Source: a virus
Direction: 5' to 3' (one strand)
DNA: 64,000 nt
IMG/VR virus record: IMGVR_UViG_3300026473_000011
Location: 1-64,000 of that record
The notes below the pieces were generated by a model, which saw nothing but the letters and a program-made list of their open reading frames with translations, ran no database searches and was not told where the DNA came from. Positions 52,047-62,109 of the stretch are shown in pieces. A program made the translations under genes and the position numbers. Every line of letters begins with the position of its first letter. Position 1 is the stretch's first letter.

Positions 52047-53237
52047 TCAGTAACCCTGTGCGACCCAGGAGATGGCACCCGTCACGCGGGTGCCGGAGGT
52101 GTTTTCAAGAACAGCGGTGAAGCCAGTGATGGAGACCGTCCCCAGGATTCGTGGAACGGCGATGGTGGTGCCACCCTTGAAGGTCAGCGTGACTTCGGGT
52201 GCCACCCGGAACTGCCGGGCAAAGAGCACCACCACGCCACTGGCGGCCGTGACCACCTGCGCCGTACCCCGGTCAAAGACATCGGGCACGTCCACCGTTA
52301 CGCGCAGGCCATCGATGTAGCCCCGGTCTGCATTACTGGAGGTCAGGATTGCCCTGAACAGGGCGCGCTGGTAGGTGTAGTCGCCCTGGATGAAATCCCG
52401 GAAGTTGGTGTACCCGGGCGGATGGCCGGACTCCAGGATGTCCATGAAGTCCTGCTCCGTGATTTCCGTATTGGCCACGATCATGTCGCTGATGACGCCA
52501 TTGGCCCGGCGCCGGTATTGCTCGGCAAGGTTCAGCGCTTCACTGAGCTTCAGAGTCTGGGCCCGCCGCAGTGCCTCGGCGATGGCAAAGCCTTCGCTGA
52601 TGGCCAGGCGGTAGGCAACCGTGCGCCCCAGCGCCTCGGCAAAAGCGAACGACTCCGAGACCCGTTTGACCTGCGAGCGGGCCAACGCATCACTCATGGC
52701 AAAGCTCTCGCCCTGCGGCTTGGTCAAGGCCTTGGCTGGCTTTTCTGCAAAGTTCAGGTTTTCTGCAACCCGCAGGATGTAGGCAATGAGGTCCGTGTAG
52801 GTCTCGGCCAGCGCCAGCGATTCAAACTTGCGGAGCACCAGTTGCCTCGCCAGCTCTTCGGCCACCTGAAACACCTCGAACACAGCCTTGGTGCCAGAGC
52901 GGGCGTACTTCTCGGCGAAGGTCAGCGACTCCACAAAGCGCAGCACGAAGGCGATCAGGTCGGTGTAGGTCTCCACAAAATTCAGCGTCTCGAACTTGCT
53001 GAGGGTCACCGCACGGCTGGCTTTTTCCGAGAAACTCAGGCCCTCGGAGCTGCTCTTGATGCCCAACTTCTGGACCAACTCGACAAAACTCAGGTCCGTG
53101 GCCACGCTCAGGGCGTAGACCGCTGGATAGGCACTTGACCAGTTCTTGCCTGCCGTGGCGCTGCTCCAGGCGAACTTTCCCGAGGTCCAGTTGTAGTTCG
53201 CCCCCGGGGCGCTGGAGACGTTGACAGTCTCGGCCAT
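52047..53237 (-). CDS. Tail protein with 10 or so repeats
   Basis: This 396-aa protein has about ten related 17-35 residue helical units (SEGLSFSEKASR; VESLTFAEKYAR; SESFAFAEALGR; SEGFAIAEALRR). A beta-rich C-terminal domain follows (APEVTLTFKGGTTIAVPRI). The repeats have Glu-x-aromatic/Leu-x-Phe/Leu patterns, probably forming a coiled rod. It lies between the 148-aa tail gene and the tail fibre. It is probably a structural or side tail protein. Confidence 0.7.
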   Translation of the reverse strand: MAETVNVSSAPGANYNWTSGKFAWSSATAGKNWSSAYPAVYALSVATDLSFVELVQKLGIKSSSEGLSFSEKASRAVTLSKFETLNFVETYTDLIAFVLRFVESLTFAEKYARSGTKAVFEVFQVAEELARQLVLRKFESLALAETYTDLIAYILRVAENLNFAEKPAKALTKPQGESFAMSDALARSQVKRVSESFAFAEALGRTVAYRLAISEGFAIAEALRRAQTLKLSEALNLAEQYRRRANGVISDMIVANTEITEQDFMDILESGHPPGYTNFRDFIQGDYTYQRALFRAILTSSNADRGYIDGLRVTVDVPDVFDRGTAQVVTAASGVVVLFARQFRVAPEVTLTFKGGTTIAVPRILGTVSITGFTAVLENTSGTRVTGAISWVAQGY

Positions 53238-53250
53238 CTCACGCGCCCGA

Positions 53251-53697
53251 TCAGCTCATGGTGAAGGTGAAGACGGCCGTGAGGCTGTCATCAACCCCCT
53301 TGTTGACCACCGGAAAAACCACCCTGTCGAACATGATGCCCGCTGCAGCCGCATTGAAGACCCCCGCCTCCGTGAGAGCCCCGGTGGCGTCGCCTGCCGC
53401 ATAGCTGGCCGTGAAGGTGAACACCTTGGTGCCAGCGGTGTGGGCGTAAGTGGCCACGTTGCGCTTGATCTCGGTCACCAGCGCCGTCTGCGTGGCGGCA
53501 GCAGCGGTGGTGCCAGTGCCCACCGCGATCCAGCCCATGACGCCCGGGCGGCTGCCCGCGTTGCCAATGGCGTCGGCCACAAAGTCGAAGCCGCCATTGA
53601 CAATGATGTTGTCCTTGTGGACCACTTCGACCTCGCCCGTGGGCTTGGCCAGCACCAGCGTAATCGAGCCTTTGATGCTCATGCCCTCTTCCATCAT
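53251..53697 (-). CDS. Phage tail-tip protein (148 aa)
   Basis: This product is beta- and Gly/Ala-rich (IIVNGGFDFVADAIGNAG; WIAVGTGTTAAAAT). It is small and sits just after the host-specificity gene J, where phages often carry tail-tip or collar proteins. The first ATG at 53697 and a second at 53682 each have a plausible ribosome site; I use the first. Confidence 0.65.
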   Translation of the reverse strand: MMEEGMSIKGSITLVLAKPTGEVEVVHKDNIIVNGGFDFVADAIGNAGSRPGVMGWIAVGTGTTAAAATQTALVTEIKRNVATYAHTAGTKVFTFTASYAAGDATGALTEAGVFNAAAAGIMFDRVVFPVVNKGVDDSLTAVFTFTMS

Positions 53698-53781
53698 GGG
53701 TCATTCCCTTTCTTTGGGGTTTGCAAATGAAATGGGCGCCACACCTTGCGATGCAGCGCCCGTGTTTGGGGAATTCCCCGT

Positions 53782-56700
53782 TCAATAAAGCTTGAGTGCC
53801 GTGTATCCGGCCGTGGGTGCCAGTGCCTTGCTGGCACTTTGCACATCACCGCCCATCTTTCCGACAAAGAGCCTGCGCTCGGTGGCCGTCTGGCATACGC
53901 CCAGGCAGATCCGGTCGCTGACGTTCACGGGGTATGGCACCACGATTCGGTTAAAGAGCTGGTCCTCCAGGAAGAAGGAACCCGCCACCGCATCGAAGCC
54001 AACCAGCAGGCTCACACCCGTGCCAGTGGCAGTCCAGATGACCGAGGTGGTGATCTGGTTGGGGATGAACCAGAAACTCACATGGAAGATGCCGGGGATG
54101 CTCACGGCCCAGGAAACCCTGGTCGTGTCCTTGACCAGCACCCCGCTGCCGTAGCGCCCGTCGCCATAGCTCACCCCAACGGCTTCCCCGCCACCCGGAC
54201 TACCGTACCCCGACAGCGCCCCGTTGAGGCGCCAGCCGTACAGTTCGTCTGCCTGCAGCGCATCCTCACGCGCCATCTGAAACCGCGCCTCGATGCTCTT
54301 GAGCGCACCGTCGTAGGTCCACTGCCGCTTGGCCGCATTGCTGCTCCAGACGTAGTTGGCCGTCAACCAAGTCTCCCGGTCGTCCAGCGTGGCCCCGATG
54401 CTGGCCAGCAGCGTGTTCTGCGCCCGGTAGCTGGTGGGCAGGTTCACCTCGAAGAGGTACTCCGACTGCGTCACACCGCTGTCCATGCGCAGCACATCCT
54501 CACTGTTGACCGACTCGACCGAGGCAAAGTGCTTCACACCGGGGAACCGGGTAGCCTGCGCATCGATGGTCACCAGCAGGTTGGCGTTTTGCGGCTGGGC
54601 CACCACGGTGGAGACAAAGGTAGCCTCATCCGAGTAGATGCCGGGCGATGCGATCGCCTTGATCCAGAAACTGCGCTCACCGTCAAAGCCCGAGGGCAGC
54701 GTGAAGCTGCTGGACTTGACCTCGGCAATGAAGATCGAGGTGTCCCAGGCTGTGCCTTCGCGCAGCTCATAGGCCACCACCTCCGGCTCGGCATTAGGCA
54801 GCCACCGAAACTCCAGCCGGTTGGCCGACTGCACCACGTCGAACTGTCGCACCGACGCAGGAGCCAGCAGAGTCAACAGAAAGGTGGTGACGTGCTGGCT
54901 GTACTTTCCAGAGGTGTCGAAGGCCCGGATGAAGTAGTTGTACTGGCCCGATTCGCTCTGGTCATGCACGAGTTGGGTGCCAGCGGTCTGCCCAACCAGA
55001 GTACCCGCATCCCAGCCCGTGCCAACGCGAACCTCGTACCCGGCCAGATCGGCATCGGTGTTGGCGCTCCAGCTCAGCAGCAGATCGCTCGTGCGGCGCA
55101 GGACCACAAAGTCCTGCACATCATCGGGCGGCTGCAGCTTGCCCAGGATGGTCTGGCTCAGGGTGGCCGAGGCTCCAAGCTTGCCGGAGACCCCCACCGC
55201 CCTCACCGTGAACACATAGTCCCCGGTGTCGGCGTTGCGGACTTCCAGATAGGTGCCAGAGACCCGAGGCAAGGTGACGGTGTTGCCGCCATTGACCCGA
55301 TAGCTCACCTGGTACTCCAGAGACCCGAATACCTGCTCCCAGCCCACCTGGATGAGCACGAGGGCCTGGTCTTTGACACGGTACAGGCTCTCGGTGACTG
55401 CCAGCCCCGTGGGGGCCAACGGCGTGGTGGAAAGCACCGTGATGTCCCGTGGCTGCAGGGCCAGACCCTGCTCGATCGCGCCGTACTTTTCCGGGTTGTG
55501 AGCCAGTGCCGTCACTTCGTGGATGCCCGGCTCGCTTTCGGCGACCTGCACCACCCTGAACAGTTGGACGTCGACCTGCGTGGAGGCCAGCACCCAGATG
55601 GCCCCCACCTGTGGGGCCGTGGAAAAAACACTGGTCACGCCGACCGTGCGGCCAGACAGGGAGCCGACTTGGCGCTCCTCCACTGACCCCGTGGGCAACA
55701 CCACCGAGATGCGCCAGGAACCTGTCGGCAAATCCTGGTCCAGCGTGACGCTGGTGGTGGCGGCTGCCGCGATACGACCACCCAGCCTCAAGCCACCACG
55801 GCTGACATCTGCCACCTTGATCACATCACCCGGGCGCACCACTGCACCTTCGAGCCCGGTGCGGAAGGTGATGATTTCCGATTCGGACTGCTCCGAATAC
55901 AGCAGCCACTTGCCCACCCGGTTGGCCTGGCCCCGGGAGGTGCAACCCATGGCCACAACATCGGCCTGCACAACGCCGTAGCGGGCAATACCCGCCATGT
56001 CCTCGACGTATTCCACCTTCTGGCGGTAGAAGTCATCCGGGTCGGTCCAGCTGACCAGGGCTACGGTGTGCCGTGCTTTGGCTGAGGACCCCTGGTAGGC
56101 GAATTCGCCATCGATCACATTGGCGGCCGTGAACTGGTAGACCGGATCCTGCGGCGCATCCTGGGTGACGGTGATGGCACCGCCCGACCAGTAAGCCATG
56201 CCCCGGAAGATCGAGGCCATGTCCTGCACCACTTTGTAGGCCTGCTCGCGGCTTTGCAGGTACAGGTTGCAGGTGAAGCGCGGCTCATAGCCGCCCAGGC
56301 CATTGGGAACCAGCTCGTCACAGTAACGAGCCACCCGGTACAGCGCCCACTTGTCCACCTGCGACTCGGGAATGAAGCTGCCCAGTCCGTAGCGGGTACT
56401 GGTCACCAGGTCATAGAAACACCAGGCCGGGTTGTCCGTCCAGGCCACCTTGAAGGTGCCGTCCCAAACCCCGGCATACGACCGGGTCTCGGGGAAGTAG
56501 TTCGAGGGGATCCGAACGCGCAGGAGCTTCAAGTCATAGCTGCGCCTTGGGATCGAGGTGAATTGGGATGCATCCACCCGCAGGGCCATCAGGGCGCTGT
56601 TTGGGTAGCGCAGCTTGCTCTCGATGACCTCGGTGTAGGACTCCAGAAACGTCTTGTTCTGCAGGCTGGTCTGGGTCGAGTCGGCCGTGATGCGGCGCAG

Positions 56701-57291
56701 ACGCACATCCCAGGGGCCCGTGCCAGTCAACGGGATGTAGTAACTGCGCTGGTAGCGGGAAGTGGTTTTTCCCGAGACCGTGTCCGAGAGAACCTGCACA
56801 AAGCCTGCGCCGTGCGCCTGCACATCGATGGCGTAGCTGACCGAGGTGCCGTTCAAGTCTCCGTTTGTCGTGTCCTGCAGCGTCAGGGTCGGGATGCTGA
56901 CCTTGATGCGCACGGCATCCACATCCGGGTCGTTGATGGTTCGCACCACCGGCTGGTTGGCCTTGCATTCGACCCCCACGGCCACCTCGTTTTCGACTGA
57001 AGAAAAGCCAGGGATGTAGCCTTGCTGCTGGGTGCCGGGACGGGTTTCGAGCGTGACGCCCGTGAAGTTGTAGCTGCCATCGGGATTCTGGATCGGGGTG
57101 TCGTCCAGGTAGACCGACTGCAAGTCAGCGGCCAAGCCTTCGATCTCCCCCTCGCAGACGAGGTCCACCACCCGGGCATAGGCCTTGGAGCGCAGGCTGT
57201 CGGGCGCTTCCTGCGCCACACGGGCGCTGCCGCCACCACTCTTGCCACCACCTCCTGCGCCGATGATCAGAGAAGCGCCATGGGTGCTCAT
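53782..57291 (-). CDS. Host specificity protein J (tail tip)
   Basis: This 1169-aa protein is the lambda gpJ equivalent: RSKAYARVVDLVCEGEIEGL at the N-terminus, RYGLGSFIPESQVDKWALY further on, then several fibronectin-III-like units in the second half. It forms the tail tip and binds the host receptor. Length is normal for the family (lambda J is 1132 aa). The start overlaps the gpI stop. Confidence 0.93.
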   Translation of the reverse strand: MSTHGASLIIGAGGGGKSGGGSARVAQEAPDSLRSKAYARVVDLVCEGEIEGLAADLQSVYLDDTPIQNPDGSYNFTGVTLETRPGTQQQGYIPGFSSVENEVAVGVECKANQPVVRTINDPDVDAVRIKVSIPTLTLQDTTNGDLNGTSVSYAIDVQAHGAGFVQVLSDTVSGKTTSRYQRSYYIPLTGTGPWDVRLRRITADSTQTSLQNKTFLESYTEVIESKLRYPNSALMALRVDASQFTSIPRRSYDLKLLRVRIPSNYFPETRSYAGVWDGTFKVAWTDNPAWCFYDLVTSTRYGLGSFIPESQVDKWALYRVARYCDELVPNGLGGYEPRFTCNLYLQSREQAYKVVQDMASIFRGMAYWSGGAITVTQDAPQDPVYQFTAANVIDGEFAYQGSSAKARHTVALVSWTDPDDFYRQKVEYVEDMAGIARYGVVQADVVAMGCTSRGQANRVGKWLLYSEQSESEIITFRTGLEGAVVRPGDVIKVADVSRGGLRLGGRIAAAATTSVTLDQDLPTGSWRISVVLPTGSVEERQVGSLSGRTVGVTSVFSTAPQVGAIWVLASTQVDVQLFRVVQVAESEPGIHEVTALAHNPEKYGAIEQGLALQPRDITVLSTTPLAPTGLAVTESLYRVKDQALVLIQVGWEQVFGSLEYQVSYRVNGGNTVTLPRVSGTYLEVRNADTGDYVFTVRAVGVSGKLGASATLSQTILGKLQPPDDVQDFVVLRRTSDLLLSWSANTDADLAGYEVRVGTGWDAGTLVGQTAGTQLVHDQSESGQYNYFIRAFDTSGKYSQHVTTFLLTLLAPASVRQFDVVQSANRLEFRWLPNAEPEVVAYELREGTAWDTSIFIAEVKSSSFTLPSGFDGERSFWIKAIASPGIYSDEATFVSTVVAQPQNANLLVTIDAQATRFPGVKHFASVESVNSEDVLRMDSGVTQSEYLFEVNLPTSYRAQNTLLASIGATLDDRETWLTANYVWSSNAAKRQWTYDGALKSIEARFQMAREDALQADELYGWRLNGALSGYGSPGGGEAVGVSYGDGRYGSGVLVKDTTRVSWAVSIPGIFHVSFWFIPNQITTSVIWTATGTGVSLLVGFDAVAGSFFLEDQLFNRIVVPYPVNVSDRICLGVCQTATERRLFVGKMGGDVQSASKALAPTAGYTALKLY

Positions 57292-57881
57292 ATCGGGATC
57301 TCATCCACATCAATGCCCGCGCTGATCACGGCCGAACCGACGATGAGGCGGCCGTAGCCCACCGGTACAGGGTGTCCCTGCGCCGTGGTGTTGACCGCCC
57401 CGTTGAAGACATAACTGGGCTGGTTGCCTGGGCGCTCGGACGGGTCCTGCGCCTTGGCCGTTGGAGCAATCATCTGGGCCACACCACCCAAAATCATGGA
57501 AGTGCCCACCGAATACAGCGTGGCCTGAGACAGAAATGAACCTGCTGCGGCCCAGCCCATCGGGTTCCACCATGACACGGCGATCAGCGCAGCACCCAAA
57601 AGAATCTGGCCCAGACCGTTGCCTCCTGCCCCGGATACGACCGGGGCGATGGTGATGCGTTGCTGGCCACTGGGCTCGTGCAACCGGTCCAGGCTCAAAG
57701 CATCACGCCCGGCCAGTACCCGGTAGCCCACCCCGCGCTCACCCGAGGCCACCAGCTCCCGCTCGAAGCCGGAAAAGTTGGCACAGAGGGCTCGCACGGC
57801 CTCGGCGGCTGAAGCCACCGCCATCTTGTGGCGTCGCCCGAAGCGCTTGCCCAGTTCACCGAGAAGAAGGATCGTGACCAT
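57288..57881 (-). CDS. Tail assembly protein I
   Basis: This 197-aa protein shows the gpI pattern: ILLLGELGKRFGRRH at the N-terminus, a Gly-rich region (GAGGNGLGQILLGAALIAVS) and a C-terminal SYVFNGAVNTTAQGHPVPV. It lies between K and J as in lambda. It is a tail-tip assembly factor. Confidence 0.88.
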   Translation of the reverse strand: MVTILLLGELGKRFGRRHKMAVASAAEAVRALCANFSGFERELVASGERGVGYRVLAGRDALSLDRLHEPSGQQRITIAPVVSGAGGNGLGQILLGAALIAVSWWNPMGWAAAGSFLSQATLYSVGTSMILGGVAQMIAPTAKAQDPSERPGNQPSYVFNGAVNTTAQGHPVPVGYGRLIVGSAVISAGIDVDEIPI

Positions 57882-58587
57882 GCAAGAACTCGTGTCTCAG
57901 TGTGTGGGTGGTGATCTTTTGCCAATAGCCGCCATAGACATCGCGACTGGAGAGTCTTCCCTGCAGGTGGTGCAGGATCAGACCATCGCCCAGGTAAATG
58001 GCCGCGTGATTCGGTACAGGCGAAGCCACCTGCATGAGCAGCACGTCCCCGACGTCCATGTCGTCTGAACTCACAGCAGAGAACCCTGCTGTTTCAAAGT
58101 TGTCCAAATAGAGATTCCCGCCGCGCTTCCACCACTCGTCAAACCGGGTGAAGTCCGGCAGATCAATGCCCCGCTCCTGGTCATACCAGTCCCGGATCAG
58201 GGAGTAGCAGTCGAGCACGCCATGGGCCCACTCGCGCCCAACCAAGGGAGCAACGTAGCCCTGAGGCTGCAACTCGATCCACTGACTGGCCGGGAAACTC
58301 ACGATGAACCAGGGCAGTGCCGTGGCCTCGCATGCCACACGGTCAGCCTGACTGGGTTCGGCAGGCAAATTCGGGTGGGAGTGAAACACCCCCACGATCT
58401 CGCCAAGCTGGTCAGCGCGCACATAGTCCTCGGGGTGGATCACGAACTGATCCGTCCCCACGCCGATGTTGCGGCACGGGACATAGGTCTCACGGCCCTT
58501 GCGGATGACCAGCAGGCCACAGGCCTCGCGGGGAAACTCCCGCGCAGCGTGGGCCAGCGCCAGCGTCTGGTTAACTTCAAGCATCAT
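57856..58587 (-). CDS. Tail assembly protein K (JAB/MPN + NlpC/P60)
   Basis: This 243-aa protein has a JAB/MPN domain with VGVFHSHPNLPAEPSQAD (His-x-His metal site) and then an NlpC/P60 part: HGVLDCYSLIRDWY with the Cys nucleophile and PVPNHAAIYLGDGLILHH. This is the phage gpK arrangement, which processes the tail tip and may cut peptidoglycan. Confidence 0.92.
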   Translation of the reverse strand: MMLEVNQTLALAHAAREFPREACGLLVIRKGRETYVPCRNIGVGTDQFVIHPEDYVRADQLGEIVGVFHSHPNLPAEPSQADRVACEATALPWFIVSFPASQWIELQPQGYVAPLVGREWAHGVLDCYSLIRDWYDQERGIDLPDFTRFDEWWKRGGNLYLDNFETAGFSAVSSDDMDVGDVLLMQVASPVPNHAAIYLGDGLILHHLQGRLSSRDVYGGYWQKITTHTLRHEFLHGHDPSSR

Positions 58588-59288
58588 CGGATCAACCCCG
58601 CTGCAGGAAACCCGCCGAAGGGCAGCTCGGCATTTGCCCCAAAGCGTTTCTGGCAGGAGATCAGGCGTTTGCCACAGGCGTCCTGCGCACGCGAGCTCAC
58701 GGTCTCGTCATTGGCATTGAAGTACGCGGTGCCGCTGTAGCCGCACTCCGATCCACGGTACTGCCAAGGGCAGACGTTCTGCACGATCTGACGCCGGGGC
58801 AGCGACACCCCTTCCAGATCAAAGGCAGCGGCCAATTCGAACTCGACCACATCGCGGGTTTCTCGCGACTTTCGGTCAATGAAATACACATCGTCGGCAA
58901 ACTCGGCTGAAGGGTCGGCCGTGGGGTTGGCGCCTGAGGCAAAGTTCACCGCATCCAGGTACTTCAAGAGCGTGCGCTTGCGGGTGACCTTGGCCCCCAC
59001 CAGGTCCTGGTAGGACAGGATGAGCGCGGTGATACTGCCCGTGACGTTGGCCACCTTGAGCTTGGGGCGCGGCACCTGGCCGTTGCCGTTGAACTCGAAG
59101 CCTTCGGCCTGGATGGGGAACGGCTCATAGGTGTTGCCCTGCCAGACCACCTGGCGGCGCAGCTCGTTGGTTCCTGCATGAAACCGCACCACCCCCTCGT
59201 TGAAGAGAGCGAGGTCCAGTACAAAGAGCTCGATGACCGCACTCGGAGCCAGCTTCTGAATTTCTGAGGTGATCGATTGGCTGGTCAT
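58584..59288 (-). CDS. Minor tail protein L
   Basis: This 234-aa protein has the gpL features: NELRRQVVWQGNTYEPFPIQ and a C-terminal CPWQYRGSECGYSG and DACGKRLISCQKRFG, four Cys that hold an iron-sulphur cluster in lambda gpL. It is in the usual place between M and K. Confidence 0.9.
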   Translation of the reverse strand: MTSQSITSEIQKLAPSAVIELFVLDLALFNEGVVRFHAGTNELRRQVVWQGNTYEPFPIQAEGFEFNGNGQVPRPKLKVANVTGSITALILSYQDLVGAKVTRKRTLLKYLDAVNFASGANPTADPSAEFADDVYFIDRKSRETRDVVEFELAAAFDLEGVSLPRRQIVQNVCPWQYRGSECGYSGTAYFNANDETVSSRAQDACGKRLISCQKRFGANAELPFGGFPAAGLIR

Positions 59289-59623
59289 GACAGATCAAAC
59301 ACCTGCCGGAAAGTGGCGTGGATGTTTTCCAGATTGGGTTCTTCGATGCTGCGGCTCCATTCCTCGCAGAGGAACTTGCCCGCAATGCCGCTTGGGGTGG
59401 TCCAGTCAAAGGACTGCACCGCGCCCCGTGCGCGCAGAAAGTTGTCGATCGCAGCCGCGTCTGCCGTGGACTTGCCCCGAAACTCGAGCGACCAGACCTC
59501 GGGCTGGGTGTTGATACCGTAGGCCAGGCGCTGCTCGTACCCGTCCCCAAAGGAAACCTTGCGGACATTGGGTTTGACGGTGAGGGATGCCCCGATCGAG
59601 GCGATCCATGTGAATGTCGCCAT
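59285..59623 (-). CDS. Minor tail protein M
   Basis: This 112-aa protein has KVSFGDGYEQRLAYGIN and FDWTTPSGIAGKFLCEEW, typical of the gpM family. Its stop overlaps the gpL start. Confidence 0.9.
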   Translation of the reverse strand: MATFTWIASIGASLTVKPNVRKVSFGDGYEQRLAYGINTQPEVWSLEFRGKSTADAAAIDNFLRARGAVQSFDWTTPSGIAGKFLCEEWSRSIEEPNLENIHATFRQVFDLS

Positions 59624-59647
59624 ACTGGCCTCTCAGTTCTTTTCCAA

Positions 59648-62095
59648 TCAGCCCATCCTTCGAGGATCCAGCAGCCCTCCTGCTCTCTTCTGGTTGAGCA
59701 ACTCCTGGCGCACCGCGCTGGAAATCGCCCTGCCCAGCTCCTTGCCCTCGCCCGCGTTGGTGGTCACCCCGCCCTCGACCACATTGACCGAGACGTTGAA
59801 GACATCCCCGCCCCCAGACGAGGTCTGGCTCATGGTCACCGGGATGGATCGGCCGTCTGGCAGCGGCACATAGGCCTCGGCCATGGAGCCCTCGCCAAAG
59901 ACTGCGAGCTGCGGCGTGGTGGCCACCCCGCCACTGGCGTACGCCCTCAGCGGCAAAGGGCCCGAAGAGGTCATGACCCCGCCATCTGCAAAGCCGAACA
60001 GGCTGCCGAGTGCTTTGGCCATGGGCAGCGTGACCGCACGCTGGATCTGGATGCGGATCAGGTCCGAGATGATAGAGGTGGCCAGGGACTTGAAGTCCAG
60101 CTTGCCCGTCATCACGAAATTGGTGAGCGCATCGGTCATACCGTTGAACGCCTTGGTGGTCACCGCCTCCATCTGCTTGCCCACCTGCTCGGTTTCTTCA
60201 CCGAGGGTGCGCAGTGCCTTGGCAAAGCCTGCGCCCGGGTCCGAGAGTTCCAAGGCACGCTGGCCCAGTAGCTTCGCGCCATCGGCAGCCTGTCGGGCCG
60301 CCTCTTCAATGCGCCGGAAAGATTCGGCCAACTTGTCGTTGCCCGGGGTGGCTTCCACCATTTCCCGGGCCTTGGCTGCAAAGTCAGCCAGCTCGTCCGC
60401 ACTGGACTTGCGCGCAGCGGACAGGCGCCTCAGGGCATCAATCTCACTGATCGAACCGGTCTCGCGCAGGACCTTGATCTGCTCTTCCGTGGCGCGCAGT
60501 TGGCCCTGGCTCCTGGCCACCTGCTCCTGCAGGTCCTTGAGCGTTTCGCCGGGCAGCTTGATTTCCCGTTCGAGGTTGGACTGCTGGGCTTCGCGCTCAA
60601 GCTTTTCCCGGCGCAGGGTGATCTCCGAGAGCTTGTCCTGGAGCTTCAATTTGTCCTGGGTGGTCTTGGCCACGGTGGCCAGGCCCCGTTTCAGGATCGA
60701 CTCTTCCTGCGCATACAGCTCGGCAAGCCGGTCCGTGAATTCCTGCTGAGCGTTCAGCCGTGCCTCGCTAGCTTCACGATAGCTGATGTAGCCCTGTCCC
60801 TCGTACAGATCGATGATCTTCTGTCGGTCCTTCAAGAGGCCCGTCTCGACATCCGTCAGCCCTTGCAGCTGCTTGATGTCGCTCTCGATCTTGGCCATGG
60901 CCGCAGCAGTGAGTGCGCCCGTGGCCGAGTTGTAGTTCAGTTTGGGCTTGGCCGCCTCACCTGCTGCTTCGGTCTCACCCCGGTTGATGGCATCGAACCG
61001 TTCCTTGACCGCATCCGCCAGCAGCGGCATCTTCCACAGGTCGACATAAGTCTGGTTGGCCTTCTCAACGATCGCATTGCGTTTTTCCAATGCGGTCCTG
61101 AGGGTGGCCTGGTTCTCCTCGGAGAACGGGTTCAGCCCCTTGCCACCGGCGAGGAATGTGCCCAGGAGTTCAATGTCAGCCCACACCGCCTCGAAGCTGC
61201 CCATGACCGCCTTGGCCATCTGGATCACACCGCGCAGCGCATCGATCACGATCGCAATGCCGTAGGCCGTGTCCTGCGCCCAGGTCTTGAGCGTGCCATC
61301 GTCGCGCAGCTTGACCATGGCGTCCGCCGTGTTGTGCGTGCCCAGCATCACGGCTTTGAGTTCACTGACCAGCTCTTCTAGCGCAGGCAGTGCCGCCGTC
61401 ACGATGGTCTGTGCCACAAAATTGTGCTCAGCCCGCATCCGGCCCATGGCCTTGGAGGCTTTCTCGGCCGACTCGATTTCGGCTTCGGTGAGCCGGATGT
61501 TCAGATCCTGATTGGCGGCCAGGTCCTTGAGGAAGGGCAGCAGGCCTGCGCCGGACTTGCCGAACAGTTCGAGCGCAATGGCCGTCTTGCCCGCCCCGTC
61601 CTCAAAGTTCGAGAGCTTCAGAGCAATGTCGTTCATCACCTCCGCCGGATCGCGCAGGTTGCCCCCTGCATCCTTGGCCTTCACGCCCAGAAACTGCAGG
61701 GCCTGCGAGGCGCCTTTGGTCTCATCGTCCACCCCGGCCAGCCCCTTGGAGAGCTTGGTCAGGCCCACCCCGATCTGCTCCATGGCCACCCCTGAGATGG
61801 TGGCCACGGGTGCAAAGCCGGACAGCGCGGTGGCACTCGCCCCAGTCTGCTCAGCCAGGTCCTGCAGGGCGGCCACAGTTTCGAGCGTGTGCATGACCAG
61901 CTCTTTGAGCGCCCCCACCGATTCCACGCCAATGGCGATGGCAAAGGTGGTCTTGGCAACTTCGGCCACCTTCTCCAGGGAACCACGCATGGATTCGGCG
62001 TGGCGCTCCAGAAGCAGCGCACTCTTGCCAAGGTCTTCCCGGAAGTCGGCCGTTTCTGCAGCGAGTTTGACGACCAGGGAGCCGATATCAGCCAT
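59648..62095 (-). CDS. Tape measure protein H
   Basis: This 815-aa protein is helical with a hydrophobic middle (QDTAYGIAIVIDALRGV) and ends with a lambda-type tail domain rich in Gly (LLDPRRMG). It includes KTTFAIAIGVESVGALKEL at the N-terminus. Its length sets tail length. It directly follows the G/GT chaperone genes. Confidence 0.93.
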   Translation of the reverse strand: MADIGSLVVKLAAETADFREDLGKSALLLERHAESMRGSLEKVAEVAKTTFAIAIGVESVGALKELVMHTLETVAALQDLAEQTGASATALSGFAPVATISGVAMEQIGVGLTKLSKGLAGVDDETKGASQALQFLGVKAKDAGGNLRDPAEVMNDIALKLSNFEDGAGKTAIALELFGKSGAGLLPFLKDLAANQDLNIRLTEAEIESAEKASKAMGRMRAEHNFVAQTIVTAALPALEELVSELKAVMLGTHNTADAMVKLRDDGTLKTWAQDTAYGIAIVIDALRGVIQMAKAVMGSFEAVWADIELLGTFLAGGKGLNPFSEENQATLRTALEKRNAIVEKANQTYVDLWKMPLLADAVKERFDAINRGETEAAGEAAKPKLNYNSATGALTAAAMAKIESDIKQLQGLTDVETGLLKDRQKIIDLYEGQGYISYREASEARLNAQQEFTDRLAELYAQEESILKRGLATVAKTTQDKLKLQDKLSEITLRREKLEREAQQSNLEREIKLPGETLKDLQEQVARSQGQLRATEEQIKVLRETGSISEIDALRRLSAARKSSADELADFAAKAREMVEATPGNDKLAESFRRIEEAARQAADGAKLLGQRALELSDPGAGFAKALRTLGEETEQVGKQMEAVTTKAFNGMTDALTNFVMTGKLDFKSLATSIISDLIRIQIQRAVTLPMAKALGSLFGFADGGVMTSSGPLPLRAYASGGVATTPQLAVFGEGSMAEAYVPLPDGRSIPVTMSQTSSGGGDVFNVSVNVVEGGVTTNAGEGKELGRAISSAVRQELLNQKRAGGLLDPRRMG

Positions 62096-62109
62096 GTTGC
62101 TTGCCTACG

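Noticed and set aside
53746-55686. A 646-aa open frame on the plus strand
   Set aside because: It is antisense to the host-specificity gene J and has an His/Arg/Gln-rich composition typical of shadow frames in GC-rich DNA.
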